A DNA stretch of 64,000 nucleotides from positions 1-64,000 of the forward strand of contig JBIITN010000002.1 in NCBI GenBank assembly GCA_044340485.1, written 5' to 3'. The position numbers and the translations under genes were made by a program. The notes beneath the pieces were generated by a model. It ran no database searches. It was not told the DNA's origin and was given only the letters and a program-made list of their open reading frames with translations. This DNA is from UBA2093 sp044340485 (GTDB lineage Bacteria > Actinomycetota > Acidimicrobiia > Acidimicrobiales > Ilumatobacteraceae). Positions 7,797 to 15,858 of this stretch are shown piece by piece. Every line of letters begins with the position of its first letter. Positions within the stretch are counted from its first letter, which is position 1.

Positions 7797-10025
7797 TTAT
7801 CGCAAGCGCAAACTATTGAGCACTACGAACACACTGGATGAGGCCATGGCAAGTCCGGCCCACATCGGGTTCATCGCACCAGCAGCAGCAAGTGGAATAG
7901 CAGCCACGTTGTACGCAAAAGCCCAAAACACATTGGTCTTGATGGTGCGCAATGTGGCGCGAGACAGTGTGATCGCCGTGGCAACAAGGCGTAGATCTCC
8001 AGAGACAATAGTGAGATCACTTGCTTGCATCGCAACGTCAGATCCCCCGCCCATTGCGATACCAACATCTGCTTGTGCTAGCGCTGGCGCGTCATTGACA
8101 CCATCACCCACCATCGCAACGGCGTATCCACGCTCTTGTAGATCTTTCACTACGGACACCTTTTCGTGCGGTAAAACGCCGGCATACAAATGGTGTTCGT
8201 CGGTTTCAATACCGACCTGTTCTGCGATGGCGCGGGCAGTGTCGATGTTGTCGCCAGTGAGTAACACAGGTGCAAGTCCCATACTCCGCAACGTGGCGAT
8301 CGCTTCCTTGCTGGTGTCTTTCGGTTGGTCGGCAACCACTAAAACAGCGCGCGCTTCCCCACCCCACGCACCAACAACAGCTGTGCGACCCTGCATACGT
8401 ACACGCTGCAACGCTTCGCGCAATGTCGCTGGCACGATGATCAATTTCGATCGCAACATTTCTTCACGACCCACCATCACCGCGACGCCGTCAACAACGC
8501 CAGTTGCGCCAACGCCGGGAGAAGTGACGAAGTTGTCAACTGACGACACAGTGCCTAATTCGTTTTCCGCTGCACGAGCAATTGCACGGGCAATGGGGTG
8601 TTCGCTTGCGGCTTCCACTGCGCCCACAAATTTCAGCGCTTCACTACGTGACACACCATCAACACAGATGACATCAGTCAGAGTCATTTCACCTGTTGTG
8701 ACAGTGCCGGTTTTGTCAAGCACTACCGTGTCGATACGTCTTGTACTCTGCAAAACGTCAACGCCTTTAATAATGATTCCTTGTTGAGCCGCACGACCAC
8801 TTCCCACCATCAGCGCGGTGGGGGTCGCAAGGCCCAATGCACACGGACACGCAATGATCAGCACGGCCACAGCTGCACTAAATGCATCGTCAACTGAATC
8901 ACCAAAAACCAACCACATCACTAAAGTGACAGCAGAAATGGCAAACACCAGTGGGACAAACACCGAACTCACTCGATCTGCAATACGTTGTACAGGAGCT
9001 TTTGTTGCTTGTGCATCGCGAACCAATTTGGCCATTGTTGCAAACGTGGTGTCGGAACCCACTCGTGTTGCACGGACAATGACACGACCTGTGAGGTTGA
9101 TCGTTGCTCCCGTCACATGAGATCCGGGCTCCACATCTACAGGCACACTTTCACCAGTGATCATTGATGTATCAATGCTTGAAGAGCCTTCTTCAACAAC
9201 TCCGTCCGTGGCAATTTTTTCACCGGGTCGCACCACCACGAGATCATCAACACGCACTACTGATGCGGGAATGAGCACCTCGCGACCATCTCGTAACACC
9301 ACTGCATCTTTTGCGCCGAGCGCAAGAAGTGCCCGCAGTGCGTTACCCGCGCGATACTTTGCGCGTGTTTCCATATATCGACCCGCGAGAATGAACGTTG
9401 TAATAGTTGCACCAACTTCGAAATACACGTGTGCGCCATCATGGGTCATTGATGACATACCCGATCCAGAATGGATCACATCATCAGTAGCACCACCCCA
9501 CAGAAGAGCCCAGATTGACCACGTTGTTGCAGCGATGACACCCACAGAGATGAGCGTGTCCATGGTGACTGCACGATGACGAGCATTCATATACGCCGCA
9601 CGATGGAAAGGCCATGCTCCCCATGTCACAACGGGAAGGGACATGACACCAACAACCCATTGCCAATTATCAAATTGCCACGCCATCACCATGGAAATGA
9701 GAACAACGGGCACAGAAAGCACAGCGCATACCGCCAGTCGCACCGCGAGTGCATGCAATTTCGCGTCAATGCCCTCGTCAACACTGTCTTCAGTCCGCAC
9801 ATCAGCGTCATAGCCAATGCTCTTGACAGCGTTAATCACAGATACCGGCGACGCAAGTGACGGATCAAAAACAACCATCGCAGATTCCGTTGCGTAGTTC
9901 ACAGCTGCATGAACACCCTGAAGGTCGTTCAACTCTTTTTCAATACGCGCAGCACACGCACCACATGTCATCCCGTGCAGCGAGAGTTCAACTTCTTCTC
10001 GTTCTGGAGCACTGATGTCGGTCAT
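7797..10025 (-). CDS. copA: copper-translocating P1B-type ATPase
   Basis: 742-aa Cu+ exporter. One N-terminal HMA domain (residues ~10-75, GMTCGACAAR, Cys21 and Cys24), transmembrane helices, TGES in the actuator (around 292), the intramembrane CPC motif (393-395), phosphorylation Asp437 in DKTGT, the SEHPIARAI nucleotide-binding His and the hinge GDGVNDAPALAQADVGIAMG. The CPC motif marks Cu+/Ag+ pumps. An external loop near residues 185-200 is rich in His and Met (HSGSGMSSMTHDGAH). ATG at 10025 is chosen over an upstream TTG because TAGAGT lies exactly 6 nt before it. It probably works with the SCO1/PCuAC operon at 49.5 kb in copper homeostasis or oxidase assembly. Confidence 0.96.
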   Translation of the reverse strand: MTDISAPEREEVELSLHGMTCGACAARIEKELNDLQGVHAAVNYATESAMVVFDPSLASPVSVINAVKSIGYDADVRTEDSVDEGIDAKLHALAVRLAVCAVLSVPVVLISMVMAWQFDNWQWVVGVMSLPVVTWGAWPFHRAAYMNARHRAVTMDTLISVGVIAATTWSIWALLWGGATDDVIHSGSGMSSMTHDGAHVYFEVGATITTFILAGRYMETRAKYRAGNALRALLALGAKDAVVLRDGREVLIPASVVRVDDLVVVRPGEKIATDGVVEEGSSSIDTSMITGESVPVDVEPGSHVTGATINLTGRVIVRATRVGSDTTFATMAKLVRDAQATKAPVQRIADRVSSVFVPLVFAISAVTLVMWLVFGDSVDDAFSAAVAVLIIACPCALGLATPTALMVGSGRAAQQGIIIKGVDVLQSTRRIDTVVLDKTGTVTTGEMTLTDVICVDGVSRSEALKFVGAVEAASEHPIARAIARAAENELGTVSSVDNFVTSPGVGATGVVDGVAVMVGREEMLRSKLIIVPATLREALQRVRMQGRTAVVGAWGGEARAVLVVADQPKDTSKEAIATLRSMGLAPVLLTGDNIDTARAIAEQVGIETDEHHLYAGVLPHEKVSVVKDLQERGYAVAMVGDGVNDAPALAQADVGIAMGGGSDVAMQASDLTIVSGDLRLVATAITLSRATLRTIKTNVFWAFAYNVAAIPLAAAGAMNPMWAGLAMASSSVFVVLNSLRLR

Positions 10026-10031
10026 AATCAA

Positions 10032-10037
10032 ACTCTA
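10032..10037 (-). promoter_or_regulatory. leaderless -10 box of copA
   Basis: TAGAGT on the reverse strand, 6 nt before the copA ATG at 10025. This spacing puts +1 on or beside the start codon. No CueR-like or CsoR-like operator was recognised around it. Confidence 0.55.
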
Positions 10038-10823
10038 ATGAGGTTGCTGAGTGAATTTTGGGTGACGCTTATCGAGAAATGCGGCAATACCCTCTTGCGC
10101 ATCTGGCATCACCACAGCACTTGCCATCACATTGGTGGCATACAGATACGCATGTTCTTCATCCATGTCGATCTGCTCGTAGAACGTTTGTTTCCCAAGA
10201 GCTTTCGAATAAAGAGATCCACGAGTGGCGCGTGACAACAACGCGAGCGTTGCTTCATGGAGTTGATCATCGTCGACTACTTCATTAATGAAGCCCCATT
10301 GCATTGCAGTATCGGCTGTAATTGGATCGCCAGTAAGTGCTAACTCGAGTGCTCGCTTCTGCGGCAAATTGCGAGCCACCGCAACAAGCGGAGTGTGACA
10401 GAACAAGCCACCTTTGCCACCAGGCAAAGCAAATGACGCCGAACGTGCTGCAACCGCAAGGTCACACGTGGCTACTAATTGGCACCCTGCCGCAGTCGCC
10501 AATGCGTGAACACTTGCCACCACAGGCTGAGGAATGCGATGCACGGTCTTCATCAGCGTGGAACACACCGTAAATAGATGGTGCGCATCTGTTTCAGCGG
10601 CACCTTTCATCTCACCAAAGTTGTGGCCTGCAGAAAAGACTGGGCCCTCGGCGTTCAAGATGATGCCCTCAGCATCACTTGCACCAACATGAGCAAATGC
10701 CAACGTCAACTGCTCGAGAACATGAAGCGAGAGCGCATTTCTCTTCGACGGATTACACAAGGTAATAGTGGTAAATCGTCCATCGCGACTGACGCGGATA
10801 ACGCTGTTATCAATCTCGCTCAT
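10035..10823 (-). CDS. enoyl-CoA hydratase/isomerase family protein, ECHDC3-like
   Basis: 262-aa crotonase-fold protein. The first oxyanion-hole segment is FSAGHNFGEM and the second ATAAGCQLVATCDL. The stretch FALPGGKGGLFCHTPLVAVA and the phrase ALELALTGDPITADTAMQWG match the ECHDC3 branch, which lacks the canonical hydratase Glu pair and has no firmly assigned reaction. It would act on an acyl-CoA in the cytosol. The ATG has an AGGAGGA ribosome-binding site. It lies 3' of tRNA-Lys on the same strand (24 nt from the CCA end to the ATG), and its 3' end is 9 nt from the copA start, so it may be the last gene before copA in a leftward series. Confidence 0.85.
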   Translation of the reverse strand: MSEIDNSVIRVSRDGRFTTITLCNPSKRNALSLHVLEQLTLAFAHVGASDAEGIILNAEGPVFSAGHNFGEMKGAAETDAHHLFTVCSTLMKTVHRIPQPVVASVHALATAAGCQLVATCDLAVAARSASFALPGGKGGLFCHTPLVAVARNLPQKRALELALTGDPITADTAMQWGFINEVVDDDQLHEATLALLSRATRGSLYSKALGKQTFYEQIDMDEEHAYLYATNVMASAVVMPDAQEGIAAFLDKRHPKFTQQPH

Positions 10824-10846
10824 AGATTCCTCCTACGTAGCGATTG

Positions 10847-10922
<76 letters not shown>

Positions 10923-11065
10923 AGACGGAGCGGTGCTGTGAGTGACATCCACTCAAAGTGTCGAACCGACTGGACCCACAGGCTAGTTCCGTACCCCCGA
11001 AAAAGAGCACGTGAAAAATACTGGATTTCAGGGTGGCACTCACTAGGCATCCACCGCCATTTCAT

Positions 11066-11071
11066 TATGAT
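11066..11071 (+). promoter_or_regulatory. leaderless -10 box of the secreted protein gene
   Basis: TATGAT followed by 6 nt and the ATG at 11078, the best TANNNT match in the window. The rest of the 155-nt gap from tRNA-Lys (10923-11065) shows no other recognisable element. Confidence 0.6.
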
Positions 11072-11077
11072 TAAACC

Positions 11078-12349
11078 ATGTTTCAACCTATAAAAAATCG
11101 TCGCTGGCGTACTATCGCTTCGGTCATCGTTGCCACCGTGTTGCTATCTGGTCCTGCTACGGCAACCGCCGCATCTGATCCGACAGCTGACATCCCGTCG
11201 TCGTATAAGGACTACCAAGAATTCCCGATGTGCGACACCACCGTCACCACATTCTGCATCTCGTCATGGGGTATCGACCTAACTAACTCCGGGACTTTCA
11301 CGATCCCCGCCAGCTCTACAGGAATCACATTCAAAGCATGGCTGTTTTCGATTGCTGAATACAAGACCCCAAGCTTGGCGTATGAGTTGCGCGTAAATGG
11401 ACAGCAAGAACTCGCACCAACCATTCCGCTTGGCACCGCGTTTCAATTTGTCATAAACACTGGCGCATTCAAACCGTCGCCAAGTCTGTTTGCGAAAGCA
11501 GAAGTCCAAGACTTTGATGTCGCCAATGAGAACGGTAACTGGATCACCAAAGGCACACTGAAAACTTCGTCGTGGCCATTTGCTCTTGGTTGTGAAGCAG
11601 ATGCAAATTGCTCAAATCCGAGAAATCAGATTGATTATCAGTCTCTTGCTCAGGGTGTGCAGTTTTATGAGAAACCCAATTTGCTCCTCGATGCGAAGCG
11701 AGGAATGTGGGTGTCAACCAATGCTGCTGTAACCGGAGAGATTCAATTTGACCGGTTAACAATGACATGGTCTGTTGACCTGTCAGGTCCAGCAAAAAAA
11801 GCAGACGGCTCGGTAAATACTCTCCGCTACAGCACGTTTATCCCTGATGCATTTATTCAATCTGCGTATGGGACAACGGCAGACGTTTTGGCAAACACTT
11901 TGGTAACAACACGCACAGATGCAAGTGTCACCACAACAGTGGCTGCCACGATTACGCGAGTGACATCACCTCAGCCTGGCTTACTGATCTCGATGCCATC
12001 GATAAGTCTCGCTGGTACAAGTACTTCATCACAATCGGTACGTTCAATGGCTTCCCGTTACTCAACGGCTCCAAAAATCAAAATTAAACCTAAATCAACT
12101 CTTCTTAACGCTCCAAAAAATACACGTGCGACACGATTGAACGCCACTTCCGCTCGAGTAAGTGCGACACCAGTTCGAGGTGCCAAAAAATATCAAGCAA
12201 TGTGTTCAAAAGGCGCTACGTCGGTGTTTGCGACCTCGCGTAAACCACTTATCAAAGTGTCTGGACTGAGCAAAGGTTCATGGAAATGCACCATTCGAGG
12301 AGTCCAAAAAATTGGCGGTAAGTGGTCTACTGCTGTGCGATTGAAATAG
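11078..12349 (+). CDS. secreted protein of unknown function with basic C-terminal domain
   Basis: 423 aa. A Sec signal peptide (basic NRRWRT, hydrophobic IASVIVATVLLSG, cleavage near ATATAASDP at ~33) directs export. The mature N-terminal ~270 residues are beta-rich with four Cys (CDTTVTTFC and CEADANC) that could form disulfides. After a Thr/Ser-rich stretch (~285-330) comes a highly basic linker (KIKIKPKSTLLNAPKNTRAT) and a ~70-residue domain with fibronectin-III-like periodicity (KKYQAMCSKG ... KGSWKCTIRG) and one Cys pair. No enzyme motif is seen. The C-terminal domain resembles Fn3-like segments at the ends of actinobacterial surface proteins; this is resemblance only. Confidence 0.8.
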   Translation: MFQPIKNRRWRTIASVIVATVLLSGPATATAASDPTADIPSSYKDYQEFPMCDTTVTTFCISSWGIDLTNSGTFTIPASSTGITFKAWLFSIAEYKTPSLAYELRVNGQQELAPTIPLGTAFQFVINTGAFKPSPSLFAKAEVQDFDVANENGNWITKGTLKTSSWPFALGCEADANCSNPRNQIDYQSLAQGVQFYEKPNLLLDAKRGMWVSTNAAVTGEIQFDRLTMTWSVDLSGPAKKADGSVNTLRYSTFIPDAFIQSAYGTTADVLANTLVTTRTDASVTTTVAATITRVTSPQPGLLISMPSISLAGTSTSSQSVRSMASRYSTAPKIKIKPKSTLLNAPKNTRATRLNATSARVSATPVRGAKKYQAMCSKGATSVFATSRKPLIKVSGLSKGSWKCTIRGVQKIGGKWSTAVRLK

Positions 12350-12390
12350 ATCGAGCAGTACTTCAACAGCTATTTCAGTGAACTTGTACG

Positions 12391-12406
12391 CGAAGGTCGT
12401 CCTTCG
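12391..12406. terminator. weak inverted repeat between convergent genes
   Basis: CGAAGG-TCGT-CCTTCG, a 6-bp stem with a 4-nt loop, sits between the secreted protein gene and the convergent LLM oxidoreductase gene. There is no U-tract on either side, so a terminator role is only a possibility. Confidence 0.25.
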
Positions 12407-12415
12407 ACATCTACG

Positions 12416-13456
12416 TTAGCTAGTAATACCACGAGCTGAATCGATTGCCACGCGTAACACTGGCATCACATTTTTTGCGAAGCGTTCAAGACTTTCATTG
12501 TGTGCAGATGGCCGCACCCCCGGTGGCGCCACGTAGGTCACTAAGTCTGTAATCCCGTACTCCAACAAGAACTTTGATAATTCAGCGATGAGATGTTCTT
12601 CGTTGCCAATTACCCATGTTTGAGGAATACGGTCATCTGATTCCCACGCCTCAAAATTGTCGCCGGCTTCATGATTCCAATCGCGATACATCTTCGCTCG
12701 GTACACCTCACCAGCTTTAATGGGTGGCCAATCGCGGTCACGATCATCTGTGACCAGCCATGAACGCATTATGCCGACGCGGAATTCCTCAACTTTTCTG
12801 CCGTTTTGTGCAAGAGCGTTATGCCACGGATCAAGAACTAATCCGCGTGATCCCTGCGGTAAATAATGAAGACCCATTCGAGCAGCACGTTCTGCGCCCG
12901 GCGTACTCTGTGCTGCAATCCACAATGGAATGCCTCCCTGTTGCACAGGTTTAGGAAAGACATTTACTTCTGACAGTTGATACCGCTTGCCCGAGAAATT
13001 AACGGAATCTGCCGACCATGCCTGTCGAAGAATCTCAATGCTTTCTTCCGTAAGCGACACTCGATTTTTTCTATTCAACCCAAATGCGTTGAATTCATGA
13101 ACTGCGTATCCCATGCCGAGACCAAGTTCCATGCGACCACCACTCAACTGGTCAAGGACCGCCAAGTCCTCTGCTAAACGAATGGGATGATGAAACGGTG
13201 CGAGCGCAACGTCGGTGGAAATGCGAATACGTGACGTACACGCTGCGATCGCCCCCGCTACAGGCTGAAATGACGGCAAGTAACCGTCGGGAACAAAGTG
13301 ATGCTCACTGAGCCACACCATGTCGTATCCGAGTTGATCGGCAAAACGTATTTGTTCAAGCGTCTCTGCATACAGATCTGGGAGTGAAAAACCCGCGCCA
13401 GGAGGTAAACGAAAGTCGTACGCAATGCCAAGTCGAAGTGCTGGAGCTGTTGTCAC
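12416..13456 (-). CDS. LLM class flavin-dependent oxidoreductase
   Basis: 346-aa bacterial-luciferase-like TIM-barrel protein that uses FMNH2 or F420 to oxidise or reduce small organics; substrate unknown. Recognised from YAETLEQIRFADQLGYDMVW followed by LSEHHFVPDGY, the dominant LLM signature, then ISTDVALAPFHHPIRLAEDL, LDQLSGGRMELGLGMGY and IPLWIAAQSTPGAERAA. No signal peptide. The start overlaps the end of the haloalkane dehalogenase gene by 4 bp, so the two are translationally coupled, consistent with successive attack on one substrate. Last gene of the four-gene leftward operon behind the 15802-15820 palindrome. Confidence 0.9.
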   Translation of the reverse strand: MTTAPALRLGIAYDFRLPPGAGFSLPDLYAETLEQIRFADQLGYDMVWLSEHHFVPDGYLPSFQPVAGAIAACTSRIRISTDVALAPFHHPIRLAEDLAVLDQLSGGRMELGLGMGYAVHEFNAFGLNRKNRVSLTEESIEILRQAWSADSVNFSGKRYQLSEVNVFPKPVQQGGIPLWIAAQSTPGAERAARMGLHYLPQGSRGLVLDPWHNALAQNGRKVEEFRVGIMRSWLVTDDRDRDWPPIKAGEVYRAKMYRDWNHEAGDNFEAWESDDRIPQTWVIGNEEHLIAELSKFLLEYGITDLVTYVAPPGVRPSAHNESLERFAKNVMPVLRVAIDSARGITS

Positions 13457-14364
13457 AAGGTTGATGCTATGAAATCAACGATCACCTGTGCGAGTTCTTC
13501 ACCTTTGTTTTCCTGCAAGAAATGACCTGCACCGGTAATGGTCACGTGTGATTGCCCTTGGGTTCCTGGCACTTCGCGCAAGAACACTCCGTCGCCACCC
13601 TTGGTGATGGGATCCTTATCGCTAAATGCACATAACCACGGTTTGTTGTACTGGCGCAGCACTTCCCATGCCGCGCGGTTTTCCGCTACTTCGGGGTACG
13701 ACTCATCAACGGGCACAAACGAAGGAAAAATACGCGCACCCGCTTTATAAGAGTCATCGGGAAACGGTGCGTCATATGCAGCAACCTCTTCTGCAGATAA
13801 CTGCATCAAGCTGCCGCCGTTTACCAATGCGCCCACATCAAATGTAGGTGTCTCTTTGGAAAACTTCTGCCACGCAAGAAAAGCATCGGAGATTTTTCCG
13901 TCGCCACGCGGTAATCCGGTGTTGCTCACTACAACGCGATCAAAACGATCAGGTTGGGCAGCAACTAAACGAAGCCCAACAAGACCACCCCAGTCCTGTC
14001 CAAAGAACGTGACATGCTGCAGATCGAGAACATCAAAGATCAACTCACTGGTCCACAAGACATGACGTGCATACGAGTAGTCAGAGAACTCCGTGGGCTT
14101 GTCGGAGCGGCCAAAGCCAACGAGATCGGGAGCAATCACTCGATGTCCGGCATCCACAAGAATGGGAATCATCTTTCGATACAGATATGCCCACGATGGT
14201 TCCCCATGTAACAGCAACACCGGATGAGCATCACGTGGACCTTCATCCACATAATGCATACGCAGTGTTCCCCCGTCGGTGTCATCAATGTCTGCATAAT
14301 GCGGTGCATACGGGAAATCAGGAAGACCCGCAAATCGTTCATCGGGTGTGCGTAGTGCTTTCAT
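13453..14364 (-). CDS. haloalkane dehalogenase (HLD-I type)
   Basis: 303-aa alpha/beta hydrolase matching subfamily HLD-I (DhlA/DhmA). HGEPSW (53-58) carries the oxyanion Glu, FGQDWGG holds nucleophile Asp124 and halide-binding Trp125, Trp165 in FLAWQKF is the likely second halide Trp, and Asp251 (SDKDPIT) and His281 (GAGHFLQE) complete the pentad. Such enzymes hydrolyse a carbon-halogen bond to alcohol plus halide. The DWGG motif also occurs in epoxide hydrolases, but the lid lacks their tyrosines. An AAAGG ribosome-binding site precedes the ATG. It follows the TetR gene by 31 nt and overlaps the LLM gene. Confidence 0.88.
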   Translation of the reverse strand: MKALRTPDERFAGLPDFPYAPHYADIDDTDGGTLRMHYVDEGPRDAHPVLLLHGEPSWAYLYRKMIPILVDAGHRVIAPDLVGFGRSDKPTEFSDYSYARHVLWTSELIFDVLDLQHVTFFGQDWGGLVGLRLVAAQPDRFDRVVVSNTGLPRGDGKISDAFLAWQKFSKETPTFDVGALVNGGSLMQLSAEEVAAYDAPFPDDSYKAGARIFPSFVPVDESYPEVAENRAAWEVLRQYNKPWLCAFSDKDPITKGGDGVFLREVPGTQGQSHVTITGAGHFLQENKGEELAQVIVDFIASTL

Positions 14365-14395
14365 GTTCAGCCTTTCATTGGTGAGAACGGTGTGT

Positions 14396-15016
14396 TTATT
14401 TCGTAAGCAACGCTAAAAGCGATGCCGACAGTAAGGAGTTGATACGAGTTGTAGGCATACCTTGATCAAGGCGTAGTTGTTCCACGTGTTCAAATGACAA
14501 CAATGCGTTAGCCGTGAGAAGAAATGTCTTTGCACCATCTGTTGTCATCTGTTCGCACTCGGGGGCAAACAGCTTTTCTAGTTGAGATCGCATTTCTTTC
14601 CGTGATGACTGAACATGCCGTAACACAGTGTTGTTTCGCACGGCGTGCATTCGCGTGATACGCATCACATTCATCATGTCGAGATACAGACCTACTCGCT
14701 GCTCCACGACAGCGGCTACTTTTTCGTGTATTGGTGCCGACGCAGGAGTGTGTAATTGTGTGCGATCCGCAAGGCGTTTCCATTGCACCACAAAAGCTGT
14801 ATGACAGAGATCGTCAATGTCATCAAAGTGGCGAAACAATGAGCGCTCCGACACACCCGCACGCTCTGCGATATCTGCTCCGCTGGGATCTGCATGGCCC
14901 TCGGCATACAAAGACACCAAGGCTTCGACAATTGCTTCGCGATTTGCTTGTGCGCGACGATGTCGACCATCAGTCGATTGTTCAGAAGATGTTTCAGAAG
15001 ATGTTGTTGTTGGCAT
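14396..15016 (-). CDS. TetR-family repressor
   Basis: 206 aa. N-terminal TetR HTH (REAIVEALVSLYAEGHADPS, AERAGVSERSLFRHFDDIDD, residues ~24-70) and a helical ligand domain. The first ~20 residues are Ser/Thr-rich and polar. AAGGA lies 6 nt before the ATG. It is embedded between the DUF1330-like gene (15 nt upstream) and the haloalkane dehalogenase gene, so it most likely autoregulates this operon through the perfect palindrome at 15802-15820. The ligand is unknown and could be the haloorganic or sulfate-ester substrate or a product. Confidence 0.9.
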   Translation of the reverse strand: MPTTTSSETSSEQSTDGRHRRAQANREAIVEALVSLYAEGHADPSGADIAERAGVSERSLFRHFDDIDDLCHTAFVVQWKRLADRTQLHTPASAPIHEKVAAVVEQRVGLYLDMMNVMRITRMHAVRNNTVLRHVQSSRKEMRSQLEKLFAPECEQMTTDGAKTFLLTANALLSFEHVEQLRLDQGMPTTRINSLLSASLLALLTK

Positions 15017-15032
15017 TTTGTTCCTTCAGCAA

Positions 15033-15779
15033 CTAACCAATAAAAGAATTTAAGGTTGCACGTAATCCGAGCACGTACGTAGCGCTGTGGTCGGCGTCGA
15101 GATACTGCTCAGCAATGTGTTGAATGTCGGCCTCCCCGGCAACTGAGAGAAACTGCACCACGTCCCAACTGCGACCATCTCCAATGACCACGCCTTCCGC
15201 AAGAAGCGATTGTGCCGTTGGCAATGTGCGTAGTACGTCATCGCGATTATTTGTTCGATGTACCACCATCACTACTGAATGAGCAGGACGTGGAGTTGGT
15301 CGCTCGGCTTGGTCTAAAGACTCATCAACTGGTCGGCACGCAATAAGCGTGGTGCGCAACATGCCCGCAGCCTTATGTTTATGTTTTTCGCCGAAGTCTT
15401 TTCGTGACTGCATCTCGATAAACGAGCGGCGCGTGGGATAACGAACAACTGCGATGCGATCCCAGTCATCAGTGCCCACATTGTTTGACACAACATCTCC
15501 AACAAACACAATTGCGGCACCGATCTTGTTCAAGATTGATGATGGGTTGTATTGATCATCTGCCTCGCGCCCACTAACCGCGGTGTTGCCATCACCATCG
15601 TCGTACTGGGCAATCTCGTGATATTTCATGAGATTGACCATGTAGATAGGGCCGTCATCTTCTGGAGCACGCGTCGCGAGTGAGAACGCGTATTCCTTAT
15701 TAATAGTTCCGTAGGTGTGTTGAAGTCGGGGCGCATCACTGTTGCTACGTGCGTCGTTGGGCGTGTCGCTGTCGGCCAT
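15033..15779 (-). CDS. uncharacterised protein with two DUF1330/dimeric alpha-beta-barrel-like halves
   Basis: 248 aa from ATG at 15779, chosen because AGGTGG precedes it and because the longer frame would run into the sulfatase start. The segment GPIYMVNLMKYHEIAQYDDG followed by an EYNPSSILNKIGAAIVFVGD-like stretch and DWDRIAVVRYPTRRSFIEMQ is the pattern of DUF1330/EthD-type ferredoxin-like domains. A second half (SVVMVVHRTNNRDDV ... WDVVQFLSVAGEADI) looks like a diverged repeat. Such domains are often small-molecule enzymes or monooxygenase helpers; no catalytic residue can be assigned. First gene of the leftward operon with tetR, dehalogenase and LLM oxidoreductase. Confidence 0.7.
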   Translation of the reverse strand: MADSDTPNDARSNSDAPRLQHTYGTINKEYAFSLATRAPEDDGPIYMVNLMKYHEIAQYDDGDGNTAVSGREADDQYNPSSILNKIGAAIVFVGDVVSNNVGTDDWDRIAVVRYPTRRSFIEMQSRKDFGEKHKHKAAGMLRTTLIACRPVDESLDQAERPTPRPAHSVVMVVHRTNNRDDVLRTLPTAQSLLAEGVVIGDGRSWDVVQFLSVAGEADIQHIAEQYLDADHSATYVLGLRATLNSFIG

Positions 15780-15795
15780 CGGGTACCACCTGTGT

Positions 15796-15830
15796 AATGT
15801 ATTGTCAGACAGTCTGACAAAAGTTAGAAC
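15796..15830. promoter_or_regulatory. divergent promoters with 19-bp palindromic TetR operator
   Basis: Positions 15802-15820 read TTGTCAGACAGTCTGACAA, a perfect inverted repeat (9-bp arms around a central A). On its left, abutting it, is TACATT (reverse strand, 15796-15801), a -10 for the leftward operon. On its right is TAGAAC (15825-15830), which is 17 nt from TTGTCA (15802-15807), giving a plausible -35/-10 for the sulfatase. A repressor on the palindrome would block both. Assignment to the nearby TetR protein is inferred from position and symmetry. Confidence 0.75.
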
Positions 15831-15858
15831 GCAGGTCAAACTGCGTGGATGAGGGGTT

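Noticed and set aside
7792..8787. 331-aa open frame on the + strand
   Set aside because: It lies wholly antisense to copA, whose motifs are complete. Composition is Thr/Ala/Ser-rich, as expected of a shadow frame.
14396..14423. possible second copy of the TetR palindrome near the dehalogenase start
   Set aside because: No TCAGAC/GTCTGA pair was found there; the operator is single.
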